64,000 nucleotides of DNA from an uncultured Bacteroides sp. (GTDB lineage Bacteria > Bacteroidota > Bacteroidia > Bacteroidales > Bacteroidaceae). The notes beneath the pieces are model-generated. The model searched no databases, was not told the origin of the DNA, and worked only from the letters and a program-made list of their open reading frames with translations. The stretch covers positions 58,428 to 122,427 of the forward strand of contig USLU01000010.1 in the NCBI GenBank assembly GCA_900555635.1. Reading direction: 5' to 3'. The translations under genes were made by a program, and so were the position numbers. Below are positions 7,515 to 16,892 of this stretch, one piece after another (position 1 is the stretch's first letter; every line of letters starts with the position of its first letter).

Positions 7515-8681
7515 ATGTTATATTATATCTACATAGGAAACAACCGCACCATTATAGATCACCTAAGTAAAGTAACGGGTGGTATGTTTATGGCTGTTTC
7601 CTCATGCAATAAAGCGGTAAAGGTTATAGACAGTATTCGTGAACGATATAACACATCCATTTTATACGAGCGAGACGAAGTAGAGAAAGATTGTCAAGAC
7701 ATCGCCTTCCTGCATAAGCGTTTTCCACGTGTATACATGATCCTTGTCACTGACGAACTACCCAGTGAAGAAATCAGACTTTACCTGCAAGCAGGGGTTA
7801 ACAATACACTGGCTCCTTTTGCCAATGAAGAAAGCCTTCAAGAGATGACAAAGTTTCTCAAATTACGTAAAGAACACAGACTACAGGAATTTAGTCAAAC
7901 ACATCGAAAAGTACTCAACACGTTCCAGTTGCCTACATGGAAGCGTGTATTTGATGTTCTTTTTGCTTCCGCGGTACTTGTTGTATTATCGCCGGTACTT
8001 ATTGCTACGGCAATAGCCATACGCCTAGAGAGTAAAGGGAAAATAATCTATAAATCGCAGCGTGTAGGAAGCAACTACAGAATATTCAATTTTCTCAAAT
8101 TCCGCTCCATGTACACTAATGCGGATAAACGATTGAAAGAATTGAATTCTCTCAACCAATATAAAATTGAGGAAGAAATTCCTGATGAGCAACCTGATAT
8201 CCGGTTTGACGACCTTATCGGTACTCCCGAAGAGGAAGCCACCCTGCTGATCTCAGATGATTTTGTTATCTCCGAAGAAGATTTCCACAAAAAGAAATCC
8301 CAGGAGCAGCAGAATACTTTCATCAAGATAGAAAATGATCCCCGCGTTACCCGCGTAGGGCATTTCATTCGTAAATATAGTATTGATGAGTTACCCCAAC
8401 TTATCAACGTTCTGATGGGTGACATGAGTATAGTTGGTAACCGCCCCCTCCCCCTCTACGAAGCGGAATTGCTAACCAGCGATACTTACATAGAGCGCTT
8501 CATGGCCCCTGCCGGATTAACCGGATTGTGGCAAGTTGAAAAACGTGGAGGTGCCGGCAAGATGTCAGCAGAGGAACGTAAACAATTAGATATCAAGTAC
8601 GCCAGAGATTTTTCTTTCTGGCTGGATATGAAGATATTGCTCAAGACGGTGACGGCGTTTGTGCAGAAAGAGAATGTATAA
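7515..8681 (+). CDS. polyprenyl-phosphate sugar-1-phosphate transferase with N-terminal receiver-like domain
   Basis: Likely first committed step of exopolysaccharide synthesis: transfer of a sugar phosphate to undecaprenyl phosphate at the inner membrane. Residues 1-120 look like a degenerate receiver (alternating strand/helix, with NNTLAPF where ILKPF would stand, so the conserved lysine is lost). A membrane segment lies at about 144-168. Then come the WcaJ/PglC-type motifs KFRSMYTNAD (195-204), DELPQLINVLMGDMSIVGNRP (from 291) and GLTGLWQV (334-341). An unusual acidic insert of about 65 residues (205-270) separates the two halves of the catalytic domain. The sugar specificity cannot be read. 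Coupled to the receiver gene 18 bases upstream. Confidence 0.9.
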   Translation: MLYYIYIGNNRTIIDHLSKVTGGMFMAVSSCNKAVKVIDSIRERYNTSILYERDEVEKDCQDIAFLHKRFPRVYMILVTDELPSEEIRLYLQAGVNNTLAPFANEESLQEMTKFLKLRKEHRLQEFSQTHRKVLNTFQLPTWKRVFDVLFASAVLVVLSPVLIATAIAIRLESKGKIIYKSQRVGSNYRIFNFLKFRSMYTNADKRLKELNSLNQYKIEEEIPDEQPDIRFDDLIGTPEEEATLLISDDFVISEEDFHKKKSQEQQNTFIKIENDPRVTRVGHFIRKYSIDELPQLINVLMGDMSIVGNRPLPLYEAELLTSDTYIERFMAPAGLTGLWQVEKRGGAGKMSAEERKQLDIKYARDFSFWLDMKILLKTVTAFVQKENV

Positions 8682-8711
8682 TTAAAGAGACTTAGATACT
8701 GAAGCAATCAA

Positions 8712-9546
8712 ATGAAGAGAGGATATTTAAAAAAAATAGTACACAATGCAATTCTTTTAGGATTGTTCATTATACCACTTTCTGCGGCAGCACAAGAGAT
8801 GACACGTGAGGAGCGTATTAAAGTGTTGGAAAAGCTAAAGATAGAAGATGAAAAGATGGAAACTAATACTTTAGGGTTTGTTGTTTCAAAGGAGCTTACT
8901 GAATTTGATAAATTAGAACTTCCTCCTTTATCTGTTTTTTTAGATGCAGTTGTGGAAAATGCAACTGTAAAACGGGCACAATCAGAAGTAGAACAAATAA
9001 AAAATGAATATCGATTACAAAAACGGGATTGGTTGAATTATTTTCGACTGAATGGTAGTTATTCTTACGGACGTTATAATGTAATTGGTAATGCAAGCGA
9101 TGAATATACACCAATGTATCAAACAACGATGGCAAATGCACAAAACAATTTTAATGTGGGCGCAAGTGTGGGAGTCAGTGTTGGAGATCTACTTAATCGT
9201 CCTATAAAATTAAAAAATTATAGATATCAAATTGAACAGTTACAATTTGCGCAAGAAGAGGTCATGGAAGAGCGTCGAACGATTACGAGTATTAGAAGCA
9301 TATAATAACGTAACAGTACAATTGGCCACTATCCACGCCAAGGCAGAAAGTGCTGCCCTTTATAATGCCCAAATGAAAATTTCAGAAAATAACTTTATCC
9401 AAGGTAGGATAGACATTATAAGCCTATCATTAGAGCGCGCCCGACGTTCGGGAGCTGTAGTAAGCTATGAAGAAGCGCGTGTAAAGTTACATAACTCTAT
9501 TATTTTATTAGAGATGTTGACTAATGTAAAAATAATCAAGGACTAA
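8712..9546 (+). pseudogene. TolC-like outer-membrane polysaccharide export protein, frameshifted
   Basis: Two overlapping frames make one protein. The first, 8712-9305, starts with a signal peptide (to about AAAQ, residue 28) and contains amphipathic segments like ERIKVLEKLKIEDEKM and SVFLDAVVENATVKRAQ, typical of TolC-type proteins. The second continues from about 9283 (LRVLEAYNNVTVQLATIHAK) to 9546. The shift lies between about 9270 and 9285; removing one base near 9282 joins RRT to LRVLEAYNNV. There is no poly-base slippery run, so a real inactivating mutation or a sequencing error is likelier than programmed frameshifting. The joined product would have about 277 residues, short for full TolC. 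In context it probably serves in export with the Wzz-like protein 13 bases on. Confidence 0.8.
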
Positions 9547-9559
9547 GATCATCAAAAGA

Positions 9560-11725
9560 ATGGATATAGCACAATTTATCACCCAATTTCTCTATCGCAT
9601 CCGTTACTGGATACTCTGGGGATCATTATTTGTGACAGGATTAGTGATTTATTTCACCCAATTTCTGCCTTTTAGCTATACAGTTGAGGGAAGTATGTTT
9701 GCCGGAGTCACCAATGCCACTACTATAGAAGGTTCTACAGTAAACGTCTCTACCATCAACAGTACTTTCGACAATCTCATTGGATTATCCAAATCGCAAG
9801 GTACTTTAACTAATGTTTCCGTACGTTTGCTAGCTAATGCCTTGACTTATGGTGAAGAATGGAACGACAATCAATACATTCAGGCCAAACATTACCGTCA
9901 ACTACTGAATATAGTTCCTAAAGAAGTACTTGCCCTTATTGACCGGAAAAATGTAAAAAAAACAGCCGACAATTTATTCAAGTATCGCAAAGAATCTCCC
10001 AATAATTTCGTCTATGCCCTTTTCCTAGGAGGAGGTCCCTTCTACAGTGCGAAAGCCTTGGATGCAATCTTAGTTAAACGATCAGGAACCAGCGATATAG
10101 TTGACATTGAATACACAGCTGCTGATCCCGGCATCACACAACAAACTGTAGTTATATTAATAGACGAACTGAAAAAAGCTTATGAGATACTACGTTTCAA
10201 AGCAACTAACGATGTAATAGCATATTTTAAAGAACAAGTGCGTCTTGCCAAAATCAATCTCAGCGAAGAAGAAGACAAACTGATGCAATACTGTGTGGAC
10301 GCAAGAGTCATCAACTATACAGAGGAAACAGAAGCGTTGTCCAGTACACGCTATCAAGTAGATGACCGTAAAGAAGCGGCTTTCCGCGAATACGAAAGCG
10401 CCATTGCTTTACGTAGGATGTTAGAAGATAAGATGGACATACGTGCAAAAATTATTCGTGATAACACTAATTTATTGAATGAACTGAACAAAATCAGCGA
10501 ACTTAACCAAAACATAACAGAAAAAGAGATTTTCACTTCATCAAATAACAAAGCTAAAGATGCTGATATAAAGAAGGACAAAGAGGCTTTAAAAAAAGCT
10601 GAAGAAAAAATTTCACACATATCTGACAATTTGAACGAATATAATTTTTCCAAGGAAGGCGTAGGTATTGATGCCATGGTAAGCGAATGGCTTACAGCAT
10701 GTATCAAAGAAGCTAAATCTAAGGCAGAATTAAAGGTTTTGAACGATCGCCAGCAGGATATCTTCGACCAATATAGCCATATGTCTCCTGTTGGAACACA
10801 AGTGACCCGTATGCAGCGTGCCATTGGTATCGCTGAGGACAACTACCGTAATCAGATACACGGACTGGCAGAAGCGAACTTGCGGTTGAAGAATTTAGAG
10901 ATGACTACCAGTAACCTACAAGTGATAGCCGAGCCTGCTTTCCCTTTAACGGATAACGGCAGAAAGCGGGCTATCTATATATTAGTAGCATTCATAGGAA
11001 GTATCGTATTCATTCTTACTTACTTCTTACTGATAGAACTATTCGACCATACTCTTCGTGATGCCTTCCGCAGTAAGCGATTGACCGGTCTTCCTGTGTT
11101 ATCGGCTTTCAATGGTACCAGCAATTTAAAGTTCCGCGGATTCCTGAAAGCTTGTAACCGACTAGCTGCCGCATATAGTTGCCGCCAAATGAACAATTAT
11201 TTGTGCCCTGGCCGCCCCACAGTTATAAATCTGCTTAGTATGGAATCCGGTGAAGGTAAGTCGTTTCTGGCAAAATATTTTGCCAGCTACTGGGAAACCG
11301 AGGGATTCAATGTGCGCATTGTCACTGCTGGCGAGGACTTTGACGTAAACAATCCCCACTACGTTAACGCCCAAAGCCTAGATGACTTCTGGAGAAAGAA
11401 CGAAGCAGAAGTGGAAGCGGACATCATATTAGTAGAATATCCAGCTTTAAGTGTATCAAGCCTGCCGCTTTCCGCACTACAAAAATCAGATGTCAATTTA
11501 CTGGTAGCTAACGCCTGCAGATTGTGGAGAAACAGTGATACAAATGTCTTAGCTTCCATTAAAAAAGCATTGGCTGACACACCATTATTTCTCTATCTGA
11601 ACAATGCTGACCGCGAAGTAGTAGAGTCATTTACTGGTGAGTTACCTCCACAAACTCCGCTGCACTCATTCTTCAGTCGTATTTCTCAATTAGGATTGAC
11701 TTCTAAGAAAGCAAGAGTGAAATAA
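9560..11725 (+). CDS. Wzz/BY-kinase-like polysaccharide copolymerase with degenerate kinase domain
   Basis: Inner-membrane protein expected to control chain length and export. The N-terminal membrane helix is at about 13-33, followed by a long periplasmic region rich in coiled coil (about 210-450), a second helix at about 472-495 ending in ELFDHTLRDAF, and a cytoplasmic nucleotide-binding domain. The P-loop is SMESGEGKSF (GEGKS about 564-568). The usual Walker A-prime aspartate is replaced in ILVEYPA (about 621-627), and the C terminus has no tyrosine cluster. I infer an ATP-binding but probably not autophosphorylating copolymerase, of the GumC/Wzc class. It follows the outer-membrane gene by 13 bases. 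Confidence 0.85.
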   Translation: MDIAQFITQFLYRIRYWILWGSLFVTGLVIYFTQFLPFSYTVEGSMFAGVTNATTIEGSTVNVSTINSTFDNLIGLSKSQGTLTNVSVRLLANALTYGEEWNDNQYIQAKHYRQLLNIVPKEVLALIDRKNVKKTADNLFKYRKESPNNFVYALFLGGGPFYSAKALDAILVKRSGTSDIVDIEYTAADPGITQQTVVILIDELKKAYEILRFKATNDVIAYFKEQVRLAKINLSEEEDKLMQYCVDARVINYTEETEALSSTRYQVDDRKEAAFREYESAIALRRMLEDKMDIRAKIIRDNTNLLNELNKISELNQNITEKEIFTSSNNKAKDADIKKDKEALKKAEEKISHISDNLNEYNFSKEGVGIDAMVSEWLTACIKEAKSKAELKVLNDRQQDIFDQYSHMSPVGTQVTRMQRAIGIAEDNYRNQIHGLAEANLRLKNLEMTTSNLQVIAEPAFPLTDNGRKRAIYILVAFIGSIVFILTYFLLIELFDHTLRDAFRSKRLTGLPVLSAFNGTSNLKFRGFLKACNRLAAAYSCRQMNNYLCPGRPTVINLLSMESGEGKSFLAKYFASYWETEGFNVRIVTAGEDFDVNNPHYVNAQSLDDFWRKNEAEVEADIILVEYPALSVSSLPLSALQKSDVNLLVANACRLWRNSDTNVLASIKKALADTPLFLYLNNADREVVESFTGELPPQTPLHSFFSRISQLGLTSKKARVK

Positions 11726-11748
11726 AAGCAAAAAAGAGATAGAACTAT

Positions 11749-13209
11749 ATGCCATTATACAACCAAAAACAGAATATCTCCATCAATCCTCGAGGAATAA
11801 CCTATGCATTTCTCTTCGTAGGATTAATAGCATTGGCATATGCAGTCATTATTGGCAAAATGATGATAGCTGGTGCTATCATATTATTTCCGATATGCCT
11901 ATTGTTAGGCTTATACGGTATGCAATATCCCATGTTTAGTTATATTCTATATTGTATTGTTAATCTATATTTTGCCGCAATTTACCGATATACAGAAGTC
12001 GAAGGCTTGAGTGGTATTCATGATATATTCCTATATATATGTATATTCTCTCTCTGCATCAATATTGTTGGTGGAAAAGGAAAGGACTATTATTGGAGAA
12101 ATGCATTTAATATATTGACAATAGGGCAAATAACATGGATATGCTTTTGCATCTTGGAACTTCTGTCTCCTCATTCTCATCTGCATGATATTGTCACCAG
12201 CCGTGGTTTTTTCACAGTTATTCCCCTATCTTATTTAGTGTCTGGTATATTACTTAATAGTCATAAAAAATTACGCGCAGTTATTCTATTATTAGGAATA
12301 TTTGTCATCACCGCCGCCATAAAACTCTATTGGCAGAAGTCCCATGGATGGGACTGGGCTGAAACAAAATTCCTAATCGTTTATGAAGCTTGGCATACCC
12401 ACCTATTACGTGATGGAATCCGATACTTCTCCTTTTTTAGTGATGCCGGTAATTTTGGTGCTATAATGGGAGTATTCTTTACTTCCTTCAGCTTAATATC
12501 CACCACTATAAAAAAATCACAGTTCCGATGGTTTTGTATAGTTGTCAGTCTATTGGCAGGTACTGGATTGATAATGTCAGGCACACGCGGAGCAGTAGTC
12601 ATTCCTTTTTCGGGATTATTCTTATACCTGATATTGAGTAAGAAGCTTCAGGCAATTGCCATTTCCGCAATTGTAGGACTCACAGCTTTCAGTTTTTTCT
12701 ACTTTACTGATATCGGCAATGATAATTCTTTTATACGGCGTACCCGTACCGCCTTTCGTCCGCAAGAAGATGCATCTTACAATGTACGCGTAGAAAATAG
12801 AAGACGCTTTGCCCATTACCTTCAAGACAAACCTTTCGGAGTTGGTGTGGGAGGTCGCATTGTGGATACTGAACAACTAATGGATTTAAAAGAAGATTTT
12901 ATTCCTACAGATTCGTATTATGTAGACATTTGGGTAGAAAATGGCATCGTAGGGCTTATTTTTTATCTTACTTTTTTGAGCTTTATTCTCCTGCGATGTT
13001 GCTATATATTGCTCTTTAAGGTACATAACCCACAATTACGACAGATATTAATAGCACTGCTGGCAGGTGTATTCGGATTATGGATAAACGGCTATGTAGG
13101 AAGAGGAATGGGAGCCTCCCCCGGCAACCTTCTCATACCAATTTTCCTATCATTCGTGCTAAACGGTCCATATATAGAAAAGAGAATGAATCCTGATTAC
13201 AAATTTTAG
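11749..13209 (+). CDS. O-antigen polymerase/ligase-like membrane protein (Wzy type)
   Basis: Integral membrane protein of 486 residues with about ten or more hydrophobic segments. A larger hydrophilic loop holds GTRGAVV and the region NVRVENRRRFAHYLQDKP...GVGVGGR, then PTDSYYVDIWVENGIVG, the pattern of the Wzy_C / O-antigen ligase family. In a Wzx/Wzy pathway it would join repeat units in the periplasm. It fits between the copolymerase (23 bases upstream) and a glycosyltransferase (24 bases downstream). Polymerase versus ligase cannot be settled from sequence; polymerase is favoured by the Wzz-like and Wzx-like genes in the locus. Confidence 0.83.
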   Translation: MPLYNQKQNISINPRGITYAFLFVGLIALAYAVIIGKMMIAGAIILFPICLLLGLYGMQYPMFSYILYCIVNLYFAAIYRYTEVEGLSGIHDIFLYICIFSLCINIVGGKGKDYYWRNAFNILTIGQITWICFCILELLSPHSHLHDIVTSRGFFTVIPLSYLVSGILLNSHKKLRAVILLLGIFVITAAIKLYWQKSHGWDWAETKFLIVYEAWHTHLLRDGIRYFSFFSDAGNFGAIMGVFFTSFSLISTTIKKSQFRWFCIVVSLLAGTGLIMSGTRGAVVIPFSGLFLYLILSKKLQAIAISAIVGLTAFSFFYFTDIGNDNSFIRRTRTAFRPQEDASYNVRVENRRRFAHYLQDKPFGVGVGGRIVDTEQLMDLKEDFIPTDSYYVDIWVENGIVGLIFYLTFLSFILLRCCYILLFKVHNPQLRQILIALLAGVFGLWINGYVGRGMGASPGNLLIPIFLSFVLNGPYIEKRMNPDYKF

Positions 13210-13233
13210 AGAACTAAAAAATAGATATATAAT

Positions 13234-14433
13234 ATGAACGAAATTTTTCAGATATTCAATCCCGACTGGTGGATGAATGAGAACAATAACGCATTGCAGA
13301 TGACAGATGCAGTTGTTTTTTTATTGTTGGCAATACCTGTAGCCTATCTGTTTATTTATGCATTAGCATCCCTGCAAAAATATAAAAATCCCTACCCCCA
13401 TTCCCCAAAGCAACATCGTTTTCTAGTACTTTTTGTAGTATTAAAAAATGGGAAAGAGGTAATAGAATCCATCAGACACTTTATAGATACCCAGATTTAT
13501 CCGCAAGATAAATATTCTATTGCAGTAGCAGCTACCCAACTATCTGAAGAAGATTTGTGTACACTTCTTCAGATGCCCGTAAATATTATTGTCCCAGACA
13601 AGGAAAACTGTACCAAAATATATGCTATACAGCAAGTGATGGAACGATATTCTCCGAATGAATATGATGCAATTACCATCTTTAATTCGGACAACAAAGT
13701 TGTCCCTAATGCATTGGAACTGTTCAACGATGCATATTACTCAGGATGTGAAGCCATACAGGCACACCGTTTAGCTGAGAACCTTAATACGGATATTGCA
13801 GTGTTGAATGCAACCAGTGAAGAAATTAATAACCGTCTTTTCCGCAAAGCACACACCGTATTAGGATTCTCTTCAGCACTTATTGGTTCAGGAATGATGT
13901 TTGACTTCAATATGTTCCATCAACTTGCACCAAGGTTGCAAGGCAGTGACTTCACCAAAGCCATGGAAATAGAGTTGTTAAAAGACAATATCTATACAGA
14001 ATATTTGGAAGAAGTTGTGTGCTATTGCAAAAAGACAGAAAATTCCTCAGGATATAGTAAAGAACGCCAACGTTGGCTGGGAGCACAGTATAGAAGTACT
14101 CTGCTTGCAATAGTACAGTTACCAGCTGCATTTTTACAAGGCAAATGGGACCTTTGCGAGAAATTGTTCCAATGGTTGATTCCATCCAGATTATTACTGA
14201 TTGCATACATCATGATTGGTGCAATCATCCTTACATTTGCTTATTGGCCTCTCAGCGTTAAATGGTATATCCTGCTTGGAATATTGTTCATATCATTTTT
14301 AATGGCAATGCCTGAGGGTGAAATTAGCAAACGATTCCGAAAGTCATTTTGGTTATTACCTATTCTAATATTTACCTCAGTATTTAGCCACTTCATACGC
14401 ATATTCAAAAAAGGAAAAAACAGGAAGTCGTGA
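13234..14433 (+). CDS. membrane glycosyltransferase family 2, altered catalytic motifs
   Basis: Same architecture as the gene at 27516-28682: N-terminal membrane helix (about 28-48), GT-A fold, and C-terminal membrane segments. The two are clearly paralogous: EAIQAHRLAENLNTDIAVLN here and EIVQAHRIAKNLNNDMALLD there, then shared SEEIN, LIGSGM and RWL-AQ blocks. Here the DxD position reads FNSDNKV (about 151-157) instead of LDADNVV, and the QxxRW-type box reads ERQRW instead of QRRRW. Either the acceptor or metal chemistry differs or this copy is impaired. It overlaps the next gene by four bases. Confidence 0.8.
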   Translation: MNEIFQIFNPDWWMNENNNALQMTDAVVFLLLAIPVAYLFIYALASLQKYKNPYPHSPKQHRFLVLFVVLKNGKEVIESIRHFIDTQIYPQDKYSIAVAATQLSEEDLCTLLQMPVNIIVPDKENCTKIYAIQQVMERYSPNEYDAITIFNSDNKVVPNALELFNDAYYSGCEAIQAHRLAENLNTDIAVLNATSEEINNRLFRKAHTVLGFSSALIGSGMMFDFNMFHQLAPRLQGSDFTKAMEIELLKDNIYTEYLEEVVCYCKKTENSSGYSKERQRWLGAQYRSTLLAIVQLPAAFLQGKWDLCEKLFQWLIPSRLLLIAYIMIGAIILTFAYWPLSVKWYILLGILFISFLMAMPEGEISKRFRKSFWLLPILIFTSVFSHFIRIFKKGKNRKS

Positions 14434-15545
14434 GGATAGGTATTGAAGCACAGCGCATTTTCCGACCCAATAAACACGGGATGGATTATGTTATTCTGGA
14501 GGTATTATATTGCCTGCAACACAGAAATGACGACAATGAATACTTCGTATTTGTAGCTCCAGGTGCAGACCGTTGCCTAACAAGCACGGAACGAATGCAT
14601 GTTTTGGAACTCCGTTGTCCTACCTACCTATTATGGGAGCAATGGATACTACCGCGTGCCGTTCGAAAAGCAAAAGTGGAGCTGTTGCACTGCACCTCGA
14701 ACACGGCTCCACTGCATTGTACGGTTCCCCTGATATTGACCCTGCATGACATAATTTATCTTACGGAGAAGAAAGGGAACAGTAGATCTTTCTACCAATT
14801 GTTAGGATGGTACTATCGTCGCTGGAATGTACCACGCATCATTGACCGTTGTAAACAGATTATCACTGTATCCGAAACTGCACGAACAAATATTTTGAAC
14901 CACTTTCCGCAGTCTGGATCCAGACTGACTGTAGTGTACAATGGCTGTAGTAACTGTTACCACCCATTAAGCATAGAAGAAACACGGAATATTACTCGCA
15001 AATACCTGCCCGACAATCATTATCTACTATTTTTTGGAAATACAGATCCACGTAAGAATACCATTGGAGTATTACGTGCCTATAATGACTACCTTCATCA
15101 GTCAGCCCATCCATTGAAGCTAGTAATTACCGGATTAAAACGTGATTATGTAGAAGACTTGCTAGTAGAATTGAACATTGAAATCTGTGCCTCTAACCTC
15201 GTTTACACTGGCTACATTCCTAGTCAAGATCTTCCCGCTCTTTATAACGGAGCTTCCGTTTTCCTATTTCCCTCATTAAAAGAAGGATTTGGTATTCCAG
15301 TGATTGAGGCTATGGCATGTGCTACTCCTGTGATCACAAGCAACTGTTCTTCTTTACCCGAAGTGGCAGGTGAAGAAGCATTAATGGTTTCCCCAAAAAA
15401 TCCAAAGGAAATAGCAGAATCTCTAATACGTCTGGAAAATGATGAAGATTTCCGTAAAAAGCAAATAGCTTACGGATTGAAACGAGCCAAATTATTTTCG
15501 TGGGAAAATACAGCTGATAAATACACTAAACTCTATCGACTATGA
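14430..15545 (+). CDS. glycosyltransferase family 4 (GT-B)
   Basis: GTG start at 14430 overlaps the previous stop by four bases (GTGA), which fixes the start and implies translational coupling. The N-terminal Rossmann half begins MRIGIEAQRIF and has LTLHDIIYL; the C-terminal donor half has FFGNTDPRKN and KEGFGIPVIEAMACATPVI, the GT4 E-x7-E pattern, then SSLPEVAGE. At 371 residues it is complete, cytosolic or membrane-peripheral. It adds one sugar to the lipid-linked repeat unit; the sugar is unknown. It is coupled again to the next gene (ATGA overlap at 15542). Confidence 0.88.
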   Translation: MRIGIEAQRIFRPNKHGMDYVILEVLYCLQHRNDDNEYFVFVAPGADRCLTSTERMHVLELRCPTYLLWEQWILPRAVRKAKVELLHCTSNTAPLHCTVPLILTLHDIIYLTEKKGNSRSFYQLLGWYYRRWNVPRIIDRCKQIITVSETARTNILNHFPQSGSRLTVVYNGCSNCYHPLSIEETRNITRKYLPDNHYLLFFGNTDPRKNTIGVLRAYNDYLHQSAHPLKLVITGLKRDYVEDLLVELNIEICASNLVYTGYIPSQDLPALYNGASVFLFPSLKEGFGIPVIEAMACATPVITSNCSSLPEVAGEEALMVSPKNPKEIAESLIRLENDEDFRKKQIAYGLKRAKLFSWENTADKYTKLYRL

Positions 15546-16741
15546 AAAACTTTATCATTACCAGCCTTCAGTCTTGGGATATCGAAATAGGAAGTACCAT
15601 CAAAAATACTGCATCTGAAATATCAAAACTGCATCGCGTACTTTATGTGAACCCTCCTATGGATATAGCTACACGTTTGAGAATAATGACTAAAGGGCAG
15701 CCCTCTCCTGCCAACTGCAGACAATTAGAAGTTATCTATGGGAAATCAACGCCTTTACGGCAAATCAATAAGAACTTATGGGTACTAGATTGTCCATTCA
15801 TGATACATTCTGTAGGGCAACTGCCCACATGGCTCTTTAATATTATCAATCGCCAGAATGGAAAACGAATCGGGAATTGGATAGTAAAACAAGCTACTGC
15901 ACTAGAGTTTAAGAATTATATTCACATGATTGATACTGATCTTTTCCGAAGTCAACATCTGAAAGAGTACATTCATCCAGCAATTAGTATATATTATCGC
16001 CGCGACTATGTCATCGGATTTCCTTATTGGCGTAAACATGGTCCACAGTGCGAAGAAACCCTTGTCCGCCAATCAGACATCGTATTAGCAAATTCCAGCT
16101 ACTTTGCCGAGCAACTTCGTCCTATCAATCCCAATACCTATGTATTGAATACTGGTGTAAATCTTGAACTCTATGATGCTACTCGAAAATGGAGTAAACC
16201 TACAGATATACAAAATATTGCCTCTCCCATAATTGGCTATACAGGAGCTATCATTGAAAGTCGCTTGGACAGCAACTTACTCTATAGCATTGCCAAACAA
16301 TTACCGGAATACAGTTTTATCTTTGTCGGTCCGGAAGATGAGCACTTCCGAGCCCACCCCTTGCACCAACTACAAAATGTACACTTCACAGGACGTAAAG
16401 AAGTAGAAAAACTGCCACAATATATACAGCATTTCGATGTTTGCATTAATCCCCAAATACTCAATTCCATCACGGATGGTAACTATCCGCTAAAGATAGA
16501 TGAATATCTCGCAATGGGTAAACCTATAGTAGCTACCTCTACACATACTATGCGTACGGTTTTCTCCGATCATACCCATTTGGCTATCACTGTTGAAGAA
16601 TGGATTTTAGCATTAAAAATATCGATTAACGAAACAGCTAATCAAATATTGGCTGATACACGCATTGCCTTTGCACATACTCACAGCTGGGAACATAGTG
16701 TCAAAGTCATTTATAAAGCAATAAAAGAATACCAATTTTAA
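15542..16741 (+). CDS. glycosyltransferase (GT-B fold, GT4-like)
   Basis: ATG at 15542 overlaps the previous stop (ATGA). It begins MKNFIITSLQSWDIEIGST, has HRVLYVNPP and NVDIVLANSSYFAEQL-like features (read as DIVLANSS), then the donor half with GYTGAIIESRLD, FVGPED and KIDEYLAMGKPIVAT. This resembles the TuaH/galactofuranosyl-transferase-like group of GT-B enzymes; the exact group is uncertain. Last gene of the co-directional block; the composition becomes more AT-rich just afterwards. Confidence 0.82.
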   Translation: MKNFIITSLQSWDIEIGSTIKNTASEISKLHRVLYVNPPMDIATRLRIMTKGQPSPANCRQLEVIYGKSTPLRQINKNLWVLDCPFMIHSVGQLPTWLFNIINRQNGKRIGNWIVKQATALEFKNYIHMIDTDLFRSQHLKEYIHPAISIYYRRDYVIGFPYWRKHGPQCEETLVRQSDIVLANSSYFAEQLRPINPNTYVLNTGVNLELYDATRKWSKPTDIQNIASPIIGYTGAIIESRLDSNLLYSIAKQLPEYSFIFVGPEDEHFRAHPLHQLQNVHFTGRKEVEKLPQYIQHFDVCINPQILNSITDGNYPLKIDEYLAMGKPIVATSTHTMRTVFSDHTHLAITVEEWILALKISINETANQILADTRIAFAHTHSWEHSVKVIYKAIKEYQF

Positions 16742-16892
16742 AGGAGGCCATTTCTCACAATTATATATACTTAGAAAGTGAGCTGGATTACAAGACGAAA
16801 AAATGAAAAACATAATTATGAAGTAAAAAATTGTAGGAATGATCTATGGGAGTTTTCATATGATAGGTTAATTTTTTATCAACAAATTCAAT
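16742..16892. other. short AT-rich gap at the boundary of the mosaic half
   Basis: Contains only a seven-codon frame (MKNIIMK, from 16803) that looks like the start of a lost gene. No promoter box fits TAnnTTTG well. This is where the co-directional block ends and strongly AT-rich genes begin. Confidence 0.4.

Noticed and set aside
9270..9290. Programmed ribosomal frameshift in the outer-membrane export gene
   Set aside because: No slippery heptamer or downstream stem seen; a plain one-base mutation or sequencing error is simpler.
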